The position numbers and the translations under genes were made by a program. Under the pieces are notes generated by a model, which did no database searches, was not told the DNA's origin, and saw only the letters and a list, made by a program, of their open reading frames with translations. Of a stretch of 5,498 nucleotides of DNA, positions 1-5,498 are shown piece after piece. Position 1 is the first letter of the stretch, and every line of letters begins with the position of its first letter. Source of the DNA: Terriglobia bacterium (GTDB lineage Bacteria > Acidobacteriota > Terriglobia > UBA7540); contig JASHSC010000708.1 in NCBI GenBank assembly GCA_030036915.1, positions 1-5,498 on the forward strand, read 5' to 3'.

Positions 1-170
1 GGAGATAAAACCAAGGTACCTCATGCTTGACGCGCAACGAGGCAACTTGGGGAAGTGCGTAGATGCCTTTTTGGCGGGCAGCTCGGGGGCGGAACGCCGA
101 CGATCGAGCCTCCGATTGTGTGAACTTTAAGAAGGGCGTGGGGGACGGAACGGGGCTCAACTTATTTTTA

Positions 171-205
171 TCCCTCCTGAATTTGCGTAGCCTTCGAAGG
201 AGGGA
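171..205. repeat. Inverted repeat (8-bp perfect stem) downstream of the Ldh-family gene
   Basis: TCCCTCCT (171-178) and AGGAGGGA (198-205) are perfect reverse complements separated by 19 nt. The 3' part of that loop and the start of the right arm also contain the palindrome CCTTCGAAGG (191-200). It begins 22 bp past the Ldh-family stop codon. No T-run follows on either strand (the minus-strand continuation is TAAAAATAAG), so it is not a standard intrinsic terminator. It could protect the 3' end of the transcript. One arm also reads AGGAGG on the minus strand, like a Shine-Dalgarno. Confidence 0.4.
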
Positions 206-206
206 G

Positions 207-227
207 GCCTCAGGGATATGCCTCAGG
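207..227. repeat. Short direct repeat GCCTCAGG next to the Ldh-family stop codon
   Basis: GCCTCAGG occurs at 207-214 and again at 220-227, separated by GATAT (13-bp period). The second copy abuts the stop codon of the Ldh-family gene. Two copies of an 8-mer this close are noticeable, but no function can be assigned. Confidence 0.4.
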
Positions 228-1265
228 TCAACCCGCATCCACACCATAGCGTTTGGCTGTCTCCAGAATTTGTCGCCAAGTTTCGTCGTCAACAGGAATC
301 CCCTCTTTCTCACGGCGCTTGCGCTTCTTCCGCTCGGGCTCGCCGGGAATAAGGATTTCCGTAAAACCTTCCGCCATCTCGCTGCTCTTGACATAATCTA
401 CGAACTGGTCAACTTCTTGGTAAAACATCTCTCGATCACGGAACTGAGCAGGGTCCAACAGTGTAGCCGTAAAACTGTTTCCGGACCTCTTCGCTGTTGG
501 CCGACTACAACCTGCGCCCGAAATTGCACCTGCCAGGATGTCCACCGCGAACCCCAGGGCAAAACCCTTGTGGCCCCCAAAAGGGAGGAGCGCTCCTTGT
601 GGAGAACCCAGGAAATCCGCCGGATTGGTGCTGGGGCGGCCTTCCGCGTCCAAAATACAACCAGGCGGAATTGGCTTTCCACTATGGTAGGCAATGGTGA
701 CCTTCCCACCGGCGATCGCGCAGGTAGAAATATCGATGAGAATCGGAGGGCTTGAATTTCGAGGGATTGCAATCGAAATGGGGTTTGCAGATATCCGCCG
801 TTCGCGCCCGCCCCACGGGGCCACCAACTGCCCTCCTCCGTGGGAGTTCACAAACATGATCGCGACCAAGCCGGCGCGAGCGGCCATAAGCGGATAGTCC
901 CCCGCCCGGCCGATGTGACAGCACTGCTTGACAGAAATTGTGAGGGCGCCGGTGCGCGAGGCCTTTCGGATGGCAAAATCCATCGCCTGCCTGCCTACCA
1001 CTTGGCCCCAGCCCCATTTGCCATCCATGATTGCATATGACTCGGTTTCCTTAACCACTTCCAAACATACGCCATTGTTGATGAGTCCTTCTTCCATCCA
1101 CTTCACATATTGAGGGATGCGAACCACGCCGTGGGAATCATGCCCGTCGAGGTTCGCATCGACAAGAGCGTGTCCCACGATGCGGGATTCCTCGCGCATC
1201 GCGCCGGCGGAATACAAGATATTGGAGGCCAGGGCTTCCAACTGTGCTGCGCAGACATTCGGCAT
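228..1265 (-). CDS. Ldh family (malate/L-lactate dehydrogenase 2, YiaK/AllD-like) oxidoreductase
   Basis: This is a predicted cytoplasmic NAD(P)-dependent oxidoreductase that would interconvert a 2-hydroxy (or cyclic imino) acid and its 2-keto form. With the ATG at 1265 it is 345 residues, the usual family length. Family landmarks seen in order are 'GHDSHGVVRIPQY' (residues 41-53, with the conserved histidine at about 45), 'HIGRAGDYPLMAARAGL' (117-133), 'GGRERRISANPISIAIP' (152-168), 'GGHKGFALGFAVDILAGA' (230-247) and the C-terminal 'ILIPGEPE...EGIPVDDETW' (304-330). The frame extends upstream to a TTG at 1349, but that 28-residue extension has no Shine-Dalgarno and does not resemble the family. 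The ATG has GAGGGA (1277-1282) 11 nt upstream. The segment 'DISTCAIAGGKV' (178-189) departs from the usual 'DMATS...GKV'. Relatives include malate, lactate, ureidoglycolate, 2,3-diketogulonate and piperideine-2-carboxylate enzymes, so the substrate is not assignable. It lies about 200 bp downstream of the receptor on the same strand. Confidence 0.93.
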   Translation of the reverse strand: MPNVCAAQLEALASNILYSAGAMREESRIVGHALVDANLDGHDSHGVVRIPQYVKWMEEGLINNGVCLEVVKETESYAIMDGKWGWGQVVGRQAMDFAIRKASRTGALTISVKQCCHIGRAGDYPLMAARAGLVAIMFVNSHGGGQLVAPWGGRERRISANPISIAIPRNSSPPILIDISTCAIAGGKVTIAYHSGKPIPPGCILDAEGRPSTNPADFLGSPQGALLPFGGHKGFALGFAVDILAGAISGAGCSRPTAKRSGNSFTATLLDPAQFRDREMFYQEVDQFVDYVKSSEMAEGFTEILIPGEPERKKRKRREKEGIPVDDETWRQILETAKRYGVDAG

Positions 1266-1276
1266 AGTTGATTTTG

Positions 1277-1282
1277 TCCCTC
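1277..1282 (-). promoter_or_regulatory. Ribosome binding site of the Ldh-family gene
   Basis: The minus strand reads GAGGGA here, 11 nt before the ATG at 1265. The spacing is slightly long, but it is the only purine-rich Shine-Dalgarno-like sequence near either possible start. It supports the ATG over the upstream TTG at 1349. Confidence 0.5.
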
Positions 1283-1285
1283 GAT

Positions 1286-1295
1286 TTCCCGGGAA
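1286..1295. promoter_or_regulatory. Perfect 10-bp palindrome TTCCCGGGAA, possible operator
   Basis: TTCCCGGGAA is a perfect inverted repeat lying 20 bp upstream of the preferred ATG of the Ldh-family gene, between that gene and the receptor. TTCC...GGAA half-sites fit the general form of many IclR-family operators, and an IclR-type regulator sits two genes upstream. A binding role is inference. A 10-bp palindrome can arise by chance, and no second copy was seen upstream of the receptor. Confidence 0.25.
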
Positions 1296-1468
1296 GGGCT
1301 CGTGGCAGCGGGAGTCGTCAGGCTTGGCAGACACGCTGTTACACGTCAATCTGTTAATCTGGAATGGCGATAACCCTGAAGTTCTGCACCAAGCCGCAGG
1401 ACTGATGCGGTTCTAGTTTCCTTTCCCCGATATTTAGGGACGGTGGAACCGCGCCTAGGGTCAAGAAG

Positions 1469-4400
1469 CTAGAATTGATACCGCAATGCAAGTTCCGCGA
1501 TCCTTGGGTCTCGGGCGCTGGTAACGGCACCGAAATTCGAGGCGCCGAAAGTGGTCGTAACAGCGTTGAAGTTGGTATGGTTGAATATATTGAACAACTC
1601 AGCTCGGAACTCAATCGTATGCCTCTCCTTGATGTGGAAATCTTTGTACAGCGCCATGTCAAAGTCGACGACCCCCGGACCGGGAATGCTGCCTGGGGCG
1701 GCACTCCCGAAGTAGCCGGCCAAGGGCGCGGCGAATGCCGACGTGTTAAACCACTTCGCCACGGTCTTGGGACCGCTCACCGAGCTGCCGGCAACGCGGT
1801 TAGGAAGCACAGCCAGCCCTTCGGTGGCGGTACTGATAGCGGGACTGAGGGAGAAGCCGCTTTGGAGCGTGGCCATGCCTGCATACCTCCATCCTCCCAA
1901 GACTGCACCCTTCGATCCTGTAGCCTTACTTTCCCAAGGAAGGTTCCAGATATAGCTGAACGAGAGAATCTGTGGCACATTGTTGCTCGGCGAGTCACCA
2001 TAGTTTTGACCGGGGTGGTACACGTCCTGCATGGTGCTGGCACTGGCTTCCTGAAACAGGTCCGAATTGGCATCGTTTGAAAGTAGATGCTGCCAAGTAT
2101 AGGAAGCATTCAAAAACAGGTTATGTCCAACGGGATGGCGCAGGCTTATCTCGAGGGCGTACCAGTTGGCGCTTAAGTTGCTATCCGTCGTGGCCATTGA
2201 TCCATAGCCTATATATGGAGCGTATAAATAAGAGTAAACTGTCCCAGTGTTAATGACGGGATTATATGCGTAAGGTGCGTCCGGTAACGGCTGATTGATG
2301 TTCTCCAGTGCCTGCACGTGCCGCGCAAGTACCCCAGCACCCGCGATCGATGCAAACCAACCACCAGGAAATTCGTTTTCGAGGCTCAAACTAAATGTCT
2401 GAACCATAGCGGCTTGAAGGTTGAATGCCGTATTGCCGCTGACAGCGCCGCCCAAAGATTCTGCGGTCTGTGGGGCCTTTGCGGCCCCGATGGGGTCAGG
2501 AAAAGGTGCATCAACGAGCGATATCGAGGACACGTTGGGTATGTTGCCTGCACAGTAGTATGAGCAGTCTGTGTTGCCCGGTACCATGGCGTGGGTGATC
2601 CCATAGCCACCGCGGAGCGCGGTCTTGCCATTTCCAAAAACGTCATATGCAAAACCCGCGCTCGGGCCCCAATACCATACATGGGCCATAGTCAGGTTCA
2701 GGGGTATGCCGTTTTCCCCGTTGATCACGATTCCGTTCAGCGGGTTGTAATTCGCCCCGGTCGTGATGGTGCCGTTCGCGTTCACAATCGGTGCCTGCGC
2801 AGAAGTATACAAGGTGGGATTGAAGCTGCTCAGGATGCCCCTTTGTGCGCTTGGCTGAGGCATGTGGTTGATGCGCAAACCGGCCGTCATTGTCAGTCGG
2901 CGGGTTGCTTTCCAGCGGTCCTGAACGTAGGGCGAGACGATGCGATAGCTGCTGTACGGCCGCTGCTCGGTGCTTTGCTGGAAGAAGGTTGCGGAATCAC
3001 CGAGGAGAAAATCGGCAATAGGACTTCCTGTGAACACACCGGTAAACGTCCACTCTCCCTGGCTAAAAGTATAGGCATCTTGCTTCTTGCCACCCTGCAC
3101 GAAGTTGCCTCCGGCTTGGATGAAATGTTTGCCGCGCAACCAATTCCAGTCATCCGTCAGGATCTCCCCGTGGTCACCGGCGTGGGGGAGCGGTCTATTG
3201 GCATTGACTCCGAAGCCCGTCCATCCCTGCGTAAAGGTAACGTAGGGCACTCGACCTGAACGAAAACCCTGGAAAGGCAGAGTCTCTGAAAATCCTGGGA
3301 TTTGATTGACGTTGGCAATCCCTGCTACGGTTCCGTTGACAATATATGCGTAAAGGGAACCACTGAGCGTATTCACCATCGACGGCGAAAGCGTCGCCGT
3401 AAGTTGTAGCTGAGCCATCTTGTCTTTATCGTCCGCACCTGACCAGTAGACAGGATATGGGGCCCCAGCAGCATTGGAGGTCTCCCACATATCCAGGTAC
3501 TCCCCCATCAAGCGGAATTTCGTATTGATCTCATGCTCAACCTTAATTTCATCCTGTTGCGTGGGCGTGGTGGCAGGATTCAAATTCAAGTAATTTAGGA
3601 ACCCCCCGGATGGATTATTAGGGAGCAACTCCAGCGCATTTAACATCGCAACCGAGTTCGAGTTAAGCGTGCTGGTGCTGGCGATGTCGTTATTTAGGTA
3701 GGGCTGGCCAGTGACCGGGTTCTTGAGTTGCTGGCTGGCAGTATTACAGAGGCCATTGCTGTTAAAGCCCGAAGTACACAAGGCCGAGAAGTCGCCCTGT
3801 CGCTCAGCCTGCGTGGGTGTGGCACCGGTCAATGTCGAAGCGGCTGACTTACGTTCCCACTCGATGGTGCCAAAGAAAAAGGTTTTAGGTGACGGACTGC
3901 GATGGCCGGGCATAAAAATCGGGCCGCCCAAAGTACCCCCGAAGATATTCTGTTTTAGGGCGGGCACTGTCGGACTGAAGAAGTTCCGGGCGTTCAGCTT
4001 ATCATTGCGCAGATACTCGAATAAGCTTCCGTGGAAGGTGTTTGTGCCGCTCTTAGTTTCAAGAAGAACTACGTTGGCGCCGATGAGATTATATTGAACG
4101 CCGTAATTATTCTGAAGAACCCGGACCTCCTGGATGGAGTCGGGGTTCGGGGTTACGACGTTTTCCGCAAAACTGCCTGTTCCCACGTTCCAAATGCCAT
4201 CGAGATAGAACATTGTGCCAGTGAAGGTCATACCGTTCACTGAGACTACGTTTTGGGTCGTGGCACCACCCATGCCGAGCCCCGTGTCGGGAGAAAGTTG
4301 AGTTACGCCCGGCATTAGAGCTGCGAGACTCTGGTAATTGCGACCGTTTATCGGAAGTGTCTGCACTTGCTCTCCGGATACCTGGCTGGAAATTTCGTTA

Positions 4401-4816
4401 GTGCTGGTTTGCACCTGTACAGTGGAGGCAGCAACTGTAACCTGCGAAGTGACCGCGCCCACTTTCATGGTGATATTTACGGAGGCAACCATGGCAGGGT
4501 GAAGCACGACTCCTTTCTCGACGTACGTTTGGAAGCCTTGCTTCGTCACGGTTACTGTATAAGTCCCAACAACAAGCGCTGGAACAACGTAGGTGCCGTC
4601 GTTGTTGCTCCTAGTCGTTGTTCGGACACCGGTCGCATCGTTATCAATCACGATCAGTGCTTGGGGGACGATAGCTCCAGTAGAGTCGGCCACCGCCCCG
4701 TTAATCGTCCCGGTCGTGGTTACTTGCGCCCTGCCGGGTATGGCCACCACAAGGCAACATACAAACCAAACCAACGCACTTTTGGTCCTGTTGAGAAGAT
4801 CGTCTCTCTTTCTCAT
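1469..4816 (-). CDS. TonB-dependent receptor with N-terminal carboxypeptidase-regulatory-like domain (Oar-like, acidobacterial type)
   Basis: This is a predicted outer-membrane beta-barrel that would import a ligand using energy from TonB-ExbBD. It has 1115 residues. Residues 1-30 form a Sec signal peptide: a basic start 'MRKR', a hydrophobic core at about 14-27, and probable cleavage after 'GRA' before Q31. Residues about 36-118 are a CarboxypepD_reg-like beta-sandwich ('GTINGAVADSTGAIVPQALI', 'NNDGTYVVPALVVGTYTVTV'). The plug follows at about 135-260, with 'LPINGRNYQSLAALMPGV' (154-171), 'YLDGI' (204-208), 'IQEVRVLQNNYGVQYN' (228-243) and 'KSGTNTFHGSLFEYLRN' (255-271). The rest is barrel, starting around 'ARNFF' (276-280) and 'FGGTLGGPI' (292-300). 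It ends with 'ELFNIFNHTNF' and a terminal 'LRYQF', whose final Phe is typical of BAM-assembled barrels. I see no clear TonB box. The ATG at 4816 has AGGAGG 6 nt upstream. The ORF is intact and full length. Ligand unknown; neighbours suggest a small organic acid or a polymer that yields one. Confidence 0.95.
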   Translation of the reverse strand: MRKRDDLLNRTKSALVWFVCCLVVAIPGRAQVTTTGTINGAVADSTGAIVPQALIVIDNDATGVRTTTRSNNDGTYVVPALVVGTYTVTVTKQGFQTYVEKGVVLHPAMVASVNITMKVGAVTSQVTVAASTVQVQTSTNEISSQVSGEQVQTLPINGRNYQSLAALMPGVTQLSPDTGLGMGGATTQNVVSVNGMTFTGTMFYLDGIWNVGTGSFAENVVTPNPDSIQEVRVLQNNYGVQYNLIGANVVLLETKSGTNTFHGSLFEYLRNDKLNARNFFSPTVPALKQNIFGGTLGGPIFMPGHRSPSPKTFFFGTIEWERKSAASTLTGATPTQAERQGDFSALCTSGFNSNGLCNTASQQLKNPVTGQPYLNNDIASTSTLNSNSVAMLNALELLPNNPSGGFLNYLNLNPATTPTQQDEIKVEHEINTKFRLMGEYLDMWETSNAAGAPYPVYWSGADDKDKMAQLQLTATLSPSMVNTLSGSLYAYIVNGTVAGIANVNQIPGFSETLPFQGFRSGRVPYVTFTQGWTGFGVNANRPLPHAGDHGEILTDDWNWLRGKHFIQAGGNFVQGGKKQDAYTFSQGEWTFTGVFTGSPIADFLLGDSATFFQQSTEQRPYSSYRIVSPYVQDRWKATRRLTMTAGLRINHMPQPSAQRGILSSFNPTLYTSAQAPIVNANGTITTGANYNPLNGIVINGENGIPLNLTMAHVWYWGPSAGFAYDVFGNGKTALRGGYGITHAMVPGNTDCSYYCAGNIPNVSSISLVDAPFPDPIGAAKAPQTAESLGGAVSGNTAFNLQAAMVQTFSLSLENEFPGGWFASIAGAGVLARHVQALENINQPLPDAPYAYNPVINTGTVYSYLYAPYIGYGSMATTDSNLSANWYALEISLRHPVGHNLFLNASYTWQHLLSNDANSDLFQEASASTMQDVYHPGQNYGDSPSNNVPQILSFSYIWNLPWESKATGSKGAVLGGWRYAGMATLQSGFSLSPAISTATEGLAVLPNRVAGSSVSGPKTVAKWFNTSAFAAPLAGYFGSAAPGSIPGPGVVDFDMALYKDFHIKERHTIEFRAELFNIFNHTNFNAVTTTFGASNFGAVTSARDPRIAELALRYQF

Positions 4817-4822
4817 TACTGA

Positions 4823-4828
4823 CCTCCT
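4823..4828 (-). promoter_or_regulatory. Strong ribosome binding site of the TonB-dependent receptor gene
   Basis: The minus strand reads AGGAGG, followed by T and then CAGTA before the ATG, so the spacing is 6 nt. This near-consensus site fixes the receptor start at 4816 and suggests efficient translation. Confidence 0.85.
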
Positions 4829-4886
4829 ATATTGACTTGGCTGGATGCAAAGCGTGAGTGAGGAACTCGAAACTAACCGAGCTCGC

Positions 4887-4908
4887 CGCCTACCAGGCGT
4901 TTTCTTTC
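4887..4908 (+). terminator. Terminator-like hairpin reading antisense to the receptor leader
   Basis: On the plus strand CGCCT, loop ACC, AGGCG forms a 5-bp GC-rich stem (4887-4899) followed directly by TTTTCTTTC. That is the layout of a short intrinsic terminator, but no plus-strand gene ends here. On the minus strand the same stem lies in the presumed leader of the receptor mRNA, about 70 nt before the ATG, preceded by an A-rich run. It may block antisense transcription, structure the leader, or be chance. The stem is short. Confidence 0.3.
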
Positions 4909-4958
4909 ACATGTGCTCCTTCTTTCCGTCAAGTTTAAAAATATGTCTGCTTTTTTGA

Positions 4959-4988
4959 ATGTTAATAAATAAAAATGGTAATTGTCAA
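4959..4988 (-). promoter_or_regulatory. Candidate promoter for the TonB-dependent receptor gene
   Basis: A perfect -35 hexamer TTGACA lies on the minus strand at 4988-4983. Possible -10 boxes are TAACAT (4964-4959, 18-bp spacer, 4 of 6 matches) or TATTAA (4967-4962, 15-bp spacer, 4 of 6). A second, overlapping option is TTAACA (4965-4960) with TATTTT (4943-4938, 16-bp spacer). All sit in the AT-rich block between the IclR-type gene and the receptor and imply a leader of roughly 115-140 nt. The perfect -35 is suggestive, but the -10 choice is not settled by sequence, and AT-rich DNA throws up such matches easily. Confidence 0.4.
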
Positions 4989-5110
4989 TAATTATTTTTG
5001 ATAGTTTCTATACGCAGATGTCATCTTTTGTGAAGGAGGTTTCATGGTACGCGATGGTTTTGAAGTGAGGAATTTCGGCGGGGCGGGTGCGGGTCGAGAT
5101 AAAGGATTGC

Positions 5111-5498
5111 TCAGTGAAGTCCAGAAGCGATGGACTTAGCAGTTGTAACGACGGCTGTCACCAAGGATTTCTCGTGTTCCGAATTGAAGCGCACCAGAGG
5201 CATCGAAAGGCTAATTGCAGCAACGACGGGCTGACCCTCGCAGCAAATCGGGGCACCAATGCCGAGCCCTCCATCCACTGCCTCTTCCCGGTCAAAAGCA
5301 TAGCCCGATTCACGGATTCGCGCGAACTCTGCAAACAAAGCCGTCCTGTCGGTGATGGTTTTGGCTGTGCGCCTTGCAAGACCATATACTTCCAAAATGC
5401 GATTACTCTTCTCTGGAGTTTGAAAAGCTGTGATGGCTTTCGCCATCGCACTGCAGTGCGGCGGCAAAATGCGTCCAGGACGGTTTGTGAGCCGCATA
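5111..5498 (-). CDS. IclR-family transcriptional regulator, C-terminal effector-binding domain (partial, runs off the right edge)
   Basis: This is a predicted cytoplasmic transcription factor, with about 129 C-terminal residues visible. The sequence fits the IclR effector-binding (GAF-like) domain: 'GRILPPHCSAMAKAITAF' matches the 'G..lPlhatalGKaiLAf' region, 'TITDRTALFAEFARIRESGYAFDREE' matches the typical 'TitdpeaLraeLarIReqGyavddeE', and 'GLGIGAPICCEGQPVVAAISLSMP' matches the 'ciaaPvfd..g.vvaalsvsgP' core that forms the effector pocket. The Met at 5497 is internal to this domain, so the true start and the N-terminal winged helix-turn-helix lie outside the window. The stop is TGA at 5113-5111. 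It lies 294 bp upstream of the receptor on the same strand. IclR regulators usually sense small organic acids and control adjacent catabolic genes, so the receptor and Ldh-family enzyme are natural candidate targets. Confidence 0.88.
   Translation of the reverse strand, partial: MRLTNRPGRILPPHCSAMAKAITAFQTPEKSNRILEVYGLARRTAKTITDRTALFAEFARIRESGYAFDREEAVDGGLGIGAPICCEGQPVVAAISLSMPLVRFNSEHEKSLVTAVVTTAKSIASGLH

Larger units (their letters stand above)
4817..5110. other. Intergenic region between the IclR-type regulator and the receptor, with an AT-rich block
   Basis: These 294 bp hold no recognisable protein gene. From about 4930 to 5010 the sequence is strongly AT-rich, with runs such as TTTTTT, AATAAATAAAAA and AATTATTTTT, in sharp contrast to the flanking genes. 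The block contains the candidate receptor promoters. The receptor-proximal part (4817-4930) holds the ribosome binding site, the hairpin at 4887-4899 and an 8-bp palindrome CACATGTG (4908-4915). The regulator-proximal part (5031-5110) is GC-rich and contains a plus-strand Shine-Dalgarno and short reading frame, described in the findings. No intrinsic terminator for the regulator gene was found. Confidence 0.6.

Noticed and set aside
63..755. Long plus-strand frame of 230 codons
   Set aside because: It lies mostly opposite the clearly recognisable Ldh-family gene, its protein shows no family resemblance, and it is low-complexity Arg/Ser/Leu-rich as expected of an antisense shadow. No Shine-Dalgarno precedes it and a stop codon abuts its ATG.
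1266..1349. N-terminal extension of the Ldh-family protein from a TTG at 1349
   Set aside because: The TTG has no ribosome binding site and the extra 28 residues (MTCNSVSAKPDD...) do not resemble the family. The ATG at 1265 gives the normal length and N-terminus.
1392..1412. Hairpin AGCCGCA / TGCGGTT between the receptor and the Ldh-family gene as a terminator
   Set aside because: The 7-bp stem needs a G-U pair on the plus strand and is followed only by a mixed TTCTAGTTTCC. On the minus strand, the relevant direction, it has an A-C mismatch and no T-run.
1475..3259. Plus-strand frames at 1475-2080 and 2591-3259
   Set aside because: Both lie opposite the receptor gene, whose family motifs are unmistakable. 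The antisense proteins match nothing recognisable.
4907..4921. Minus-strand start-stop (ATG TGA) preceded by AAGGAG in the receptor leader
   Set aside because: The spacing from AAGGAG to the ATG is only 3 nt, and the match can arise from the CACATGTG palindrome. No evidence for a regulatory minimal ORF.
1..5498. Search for CRISPR arrays, tRNA or rRNA genes, insertion-sequence ends, toxin-antitoxin or defence genes
   Set aside because: No regularly spaced repeats, no tRNA-like cloverleaf, no transposase or nuclease motifs and no paired small toxin-antitoxin frames were seen on either strand.

Overview
The window looks like chromosomal DNA from a member of the Acidobacteriota (Terriglobia/Solibacter-like). 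This is inferred mainly from the 1115-residue outer-membrane receptor. It joins an N-terminal carboxypeptidase-regulatory-like domain to a TonB-dependent plug and barrel, a family strongly expanded in that phylum, and it carries the phylum-typical 'LPINGRNYQSL', 'KSGTNTFHGS', 'ARNFF' and 'FNHTNF' motifs. The genes have moderate-to-high GC, and one intergenic region is strikingly AT-rich.

All confident genes read on the minus strand, so transcription runs from right to left. From 5498 to 5111 is the C-terminal effector-binding half of an IclR-family regulator; its DNA-binding half lies beyond the right edge. From 5110 to 4817 is a 294-bp intergenic region with an AT-rich block, candidate minus-strand promoters, a hairpin in the presumed leader and a strong ribosome binding site. 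From 4816 to 1469 is the receptor. A gap of about 200 bp (1468-1266) follows, with a perfect 10-bp palindrome just upstream of the next start. From 1265 to 228 is an Ldh-family (malate/L-lactate dehydrogenase 2, YiaK/AllD-like) NAD(P)-dependent oxidoreductase. The last 227 bp at the left edge hold a direct repeat, an inverted repeat and ambiguous short reading frames, but no recognisable gene.

The likely reading is a small uptake-and-catabolism locus: a regulator that senses a small organic acid, an outer-membrane importer, and a cytoplasmic reductase or dehydrogenase of 2-keto or 2-hydroxy acids. The substrate cannot be read from the sequence. IclR regulators controlling Ldh-family enzymes are known from E. 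coli (YiaJ/YiaK and AllR/AllD), which makes the pairing plausible, but co-regulation here is inference.

I see no CRISPR array, insertion sequence, tRNA, rRNA or clear defence or mobile system. The window is largely ordinary, and the open questions lie in its intergenic regions.
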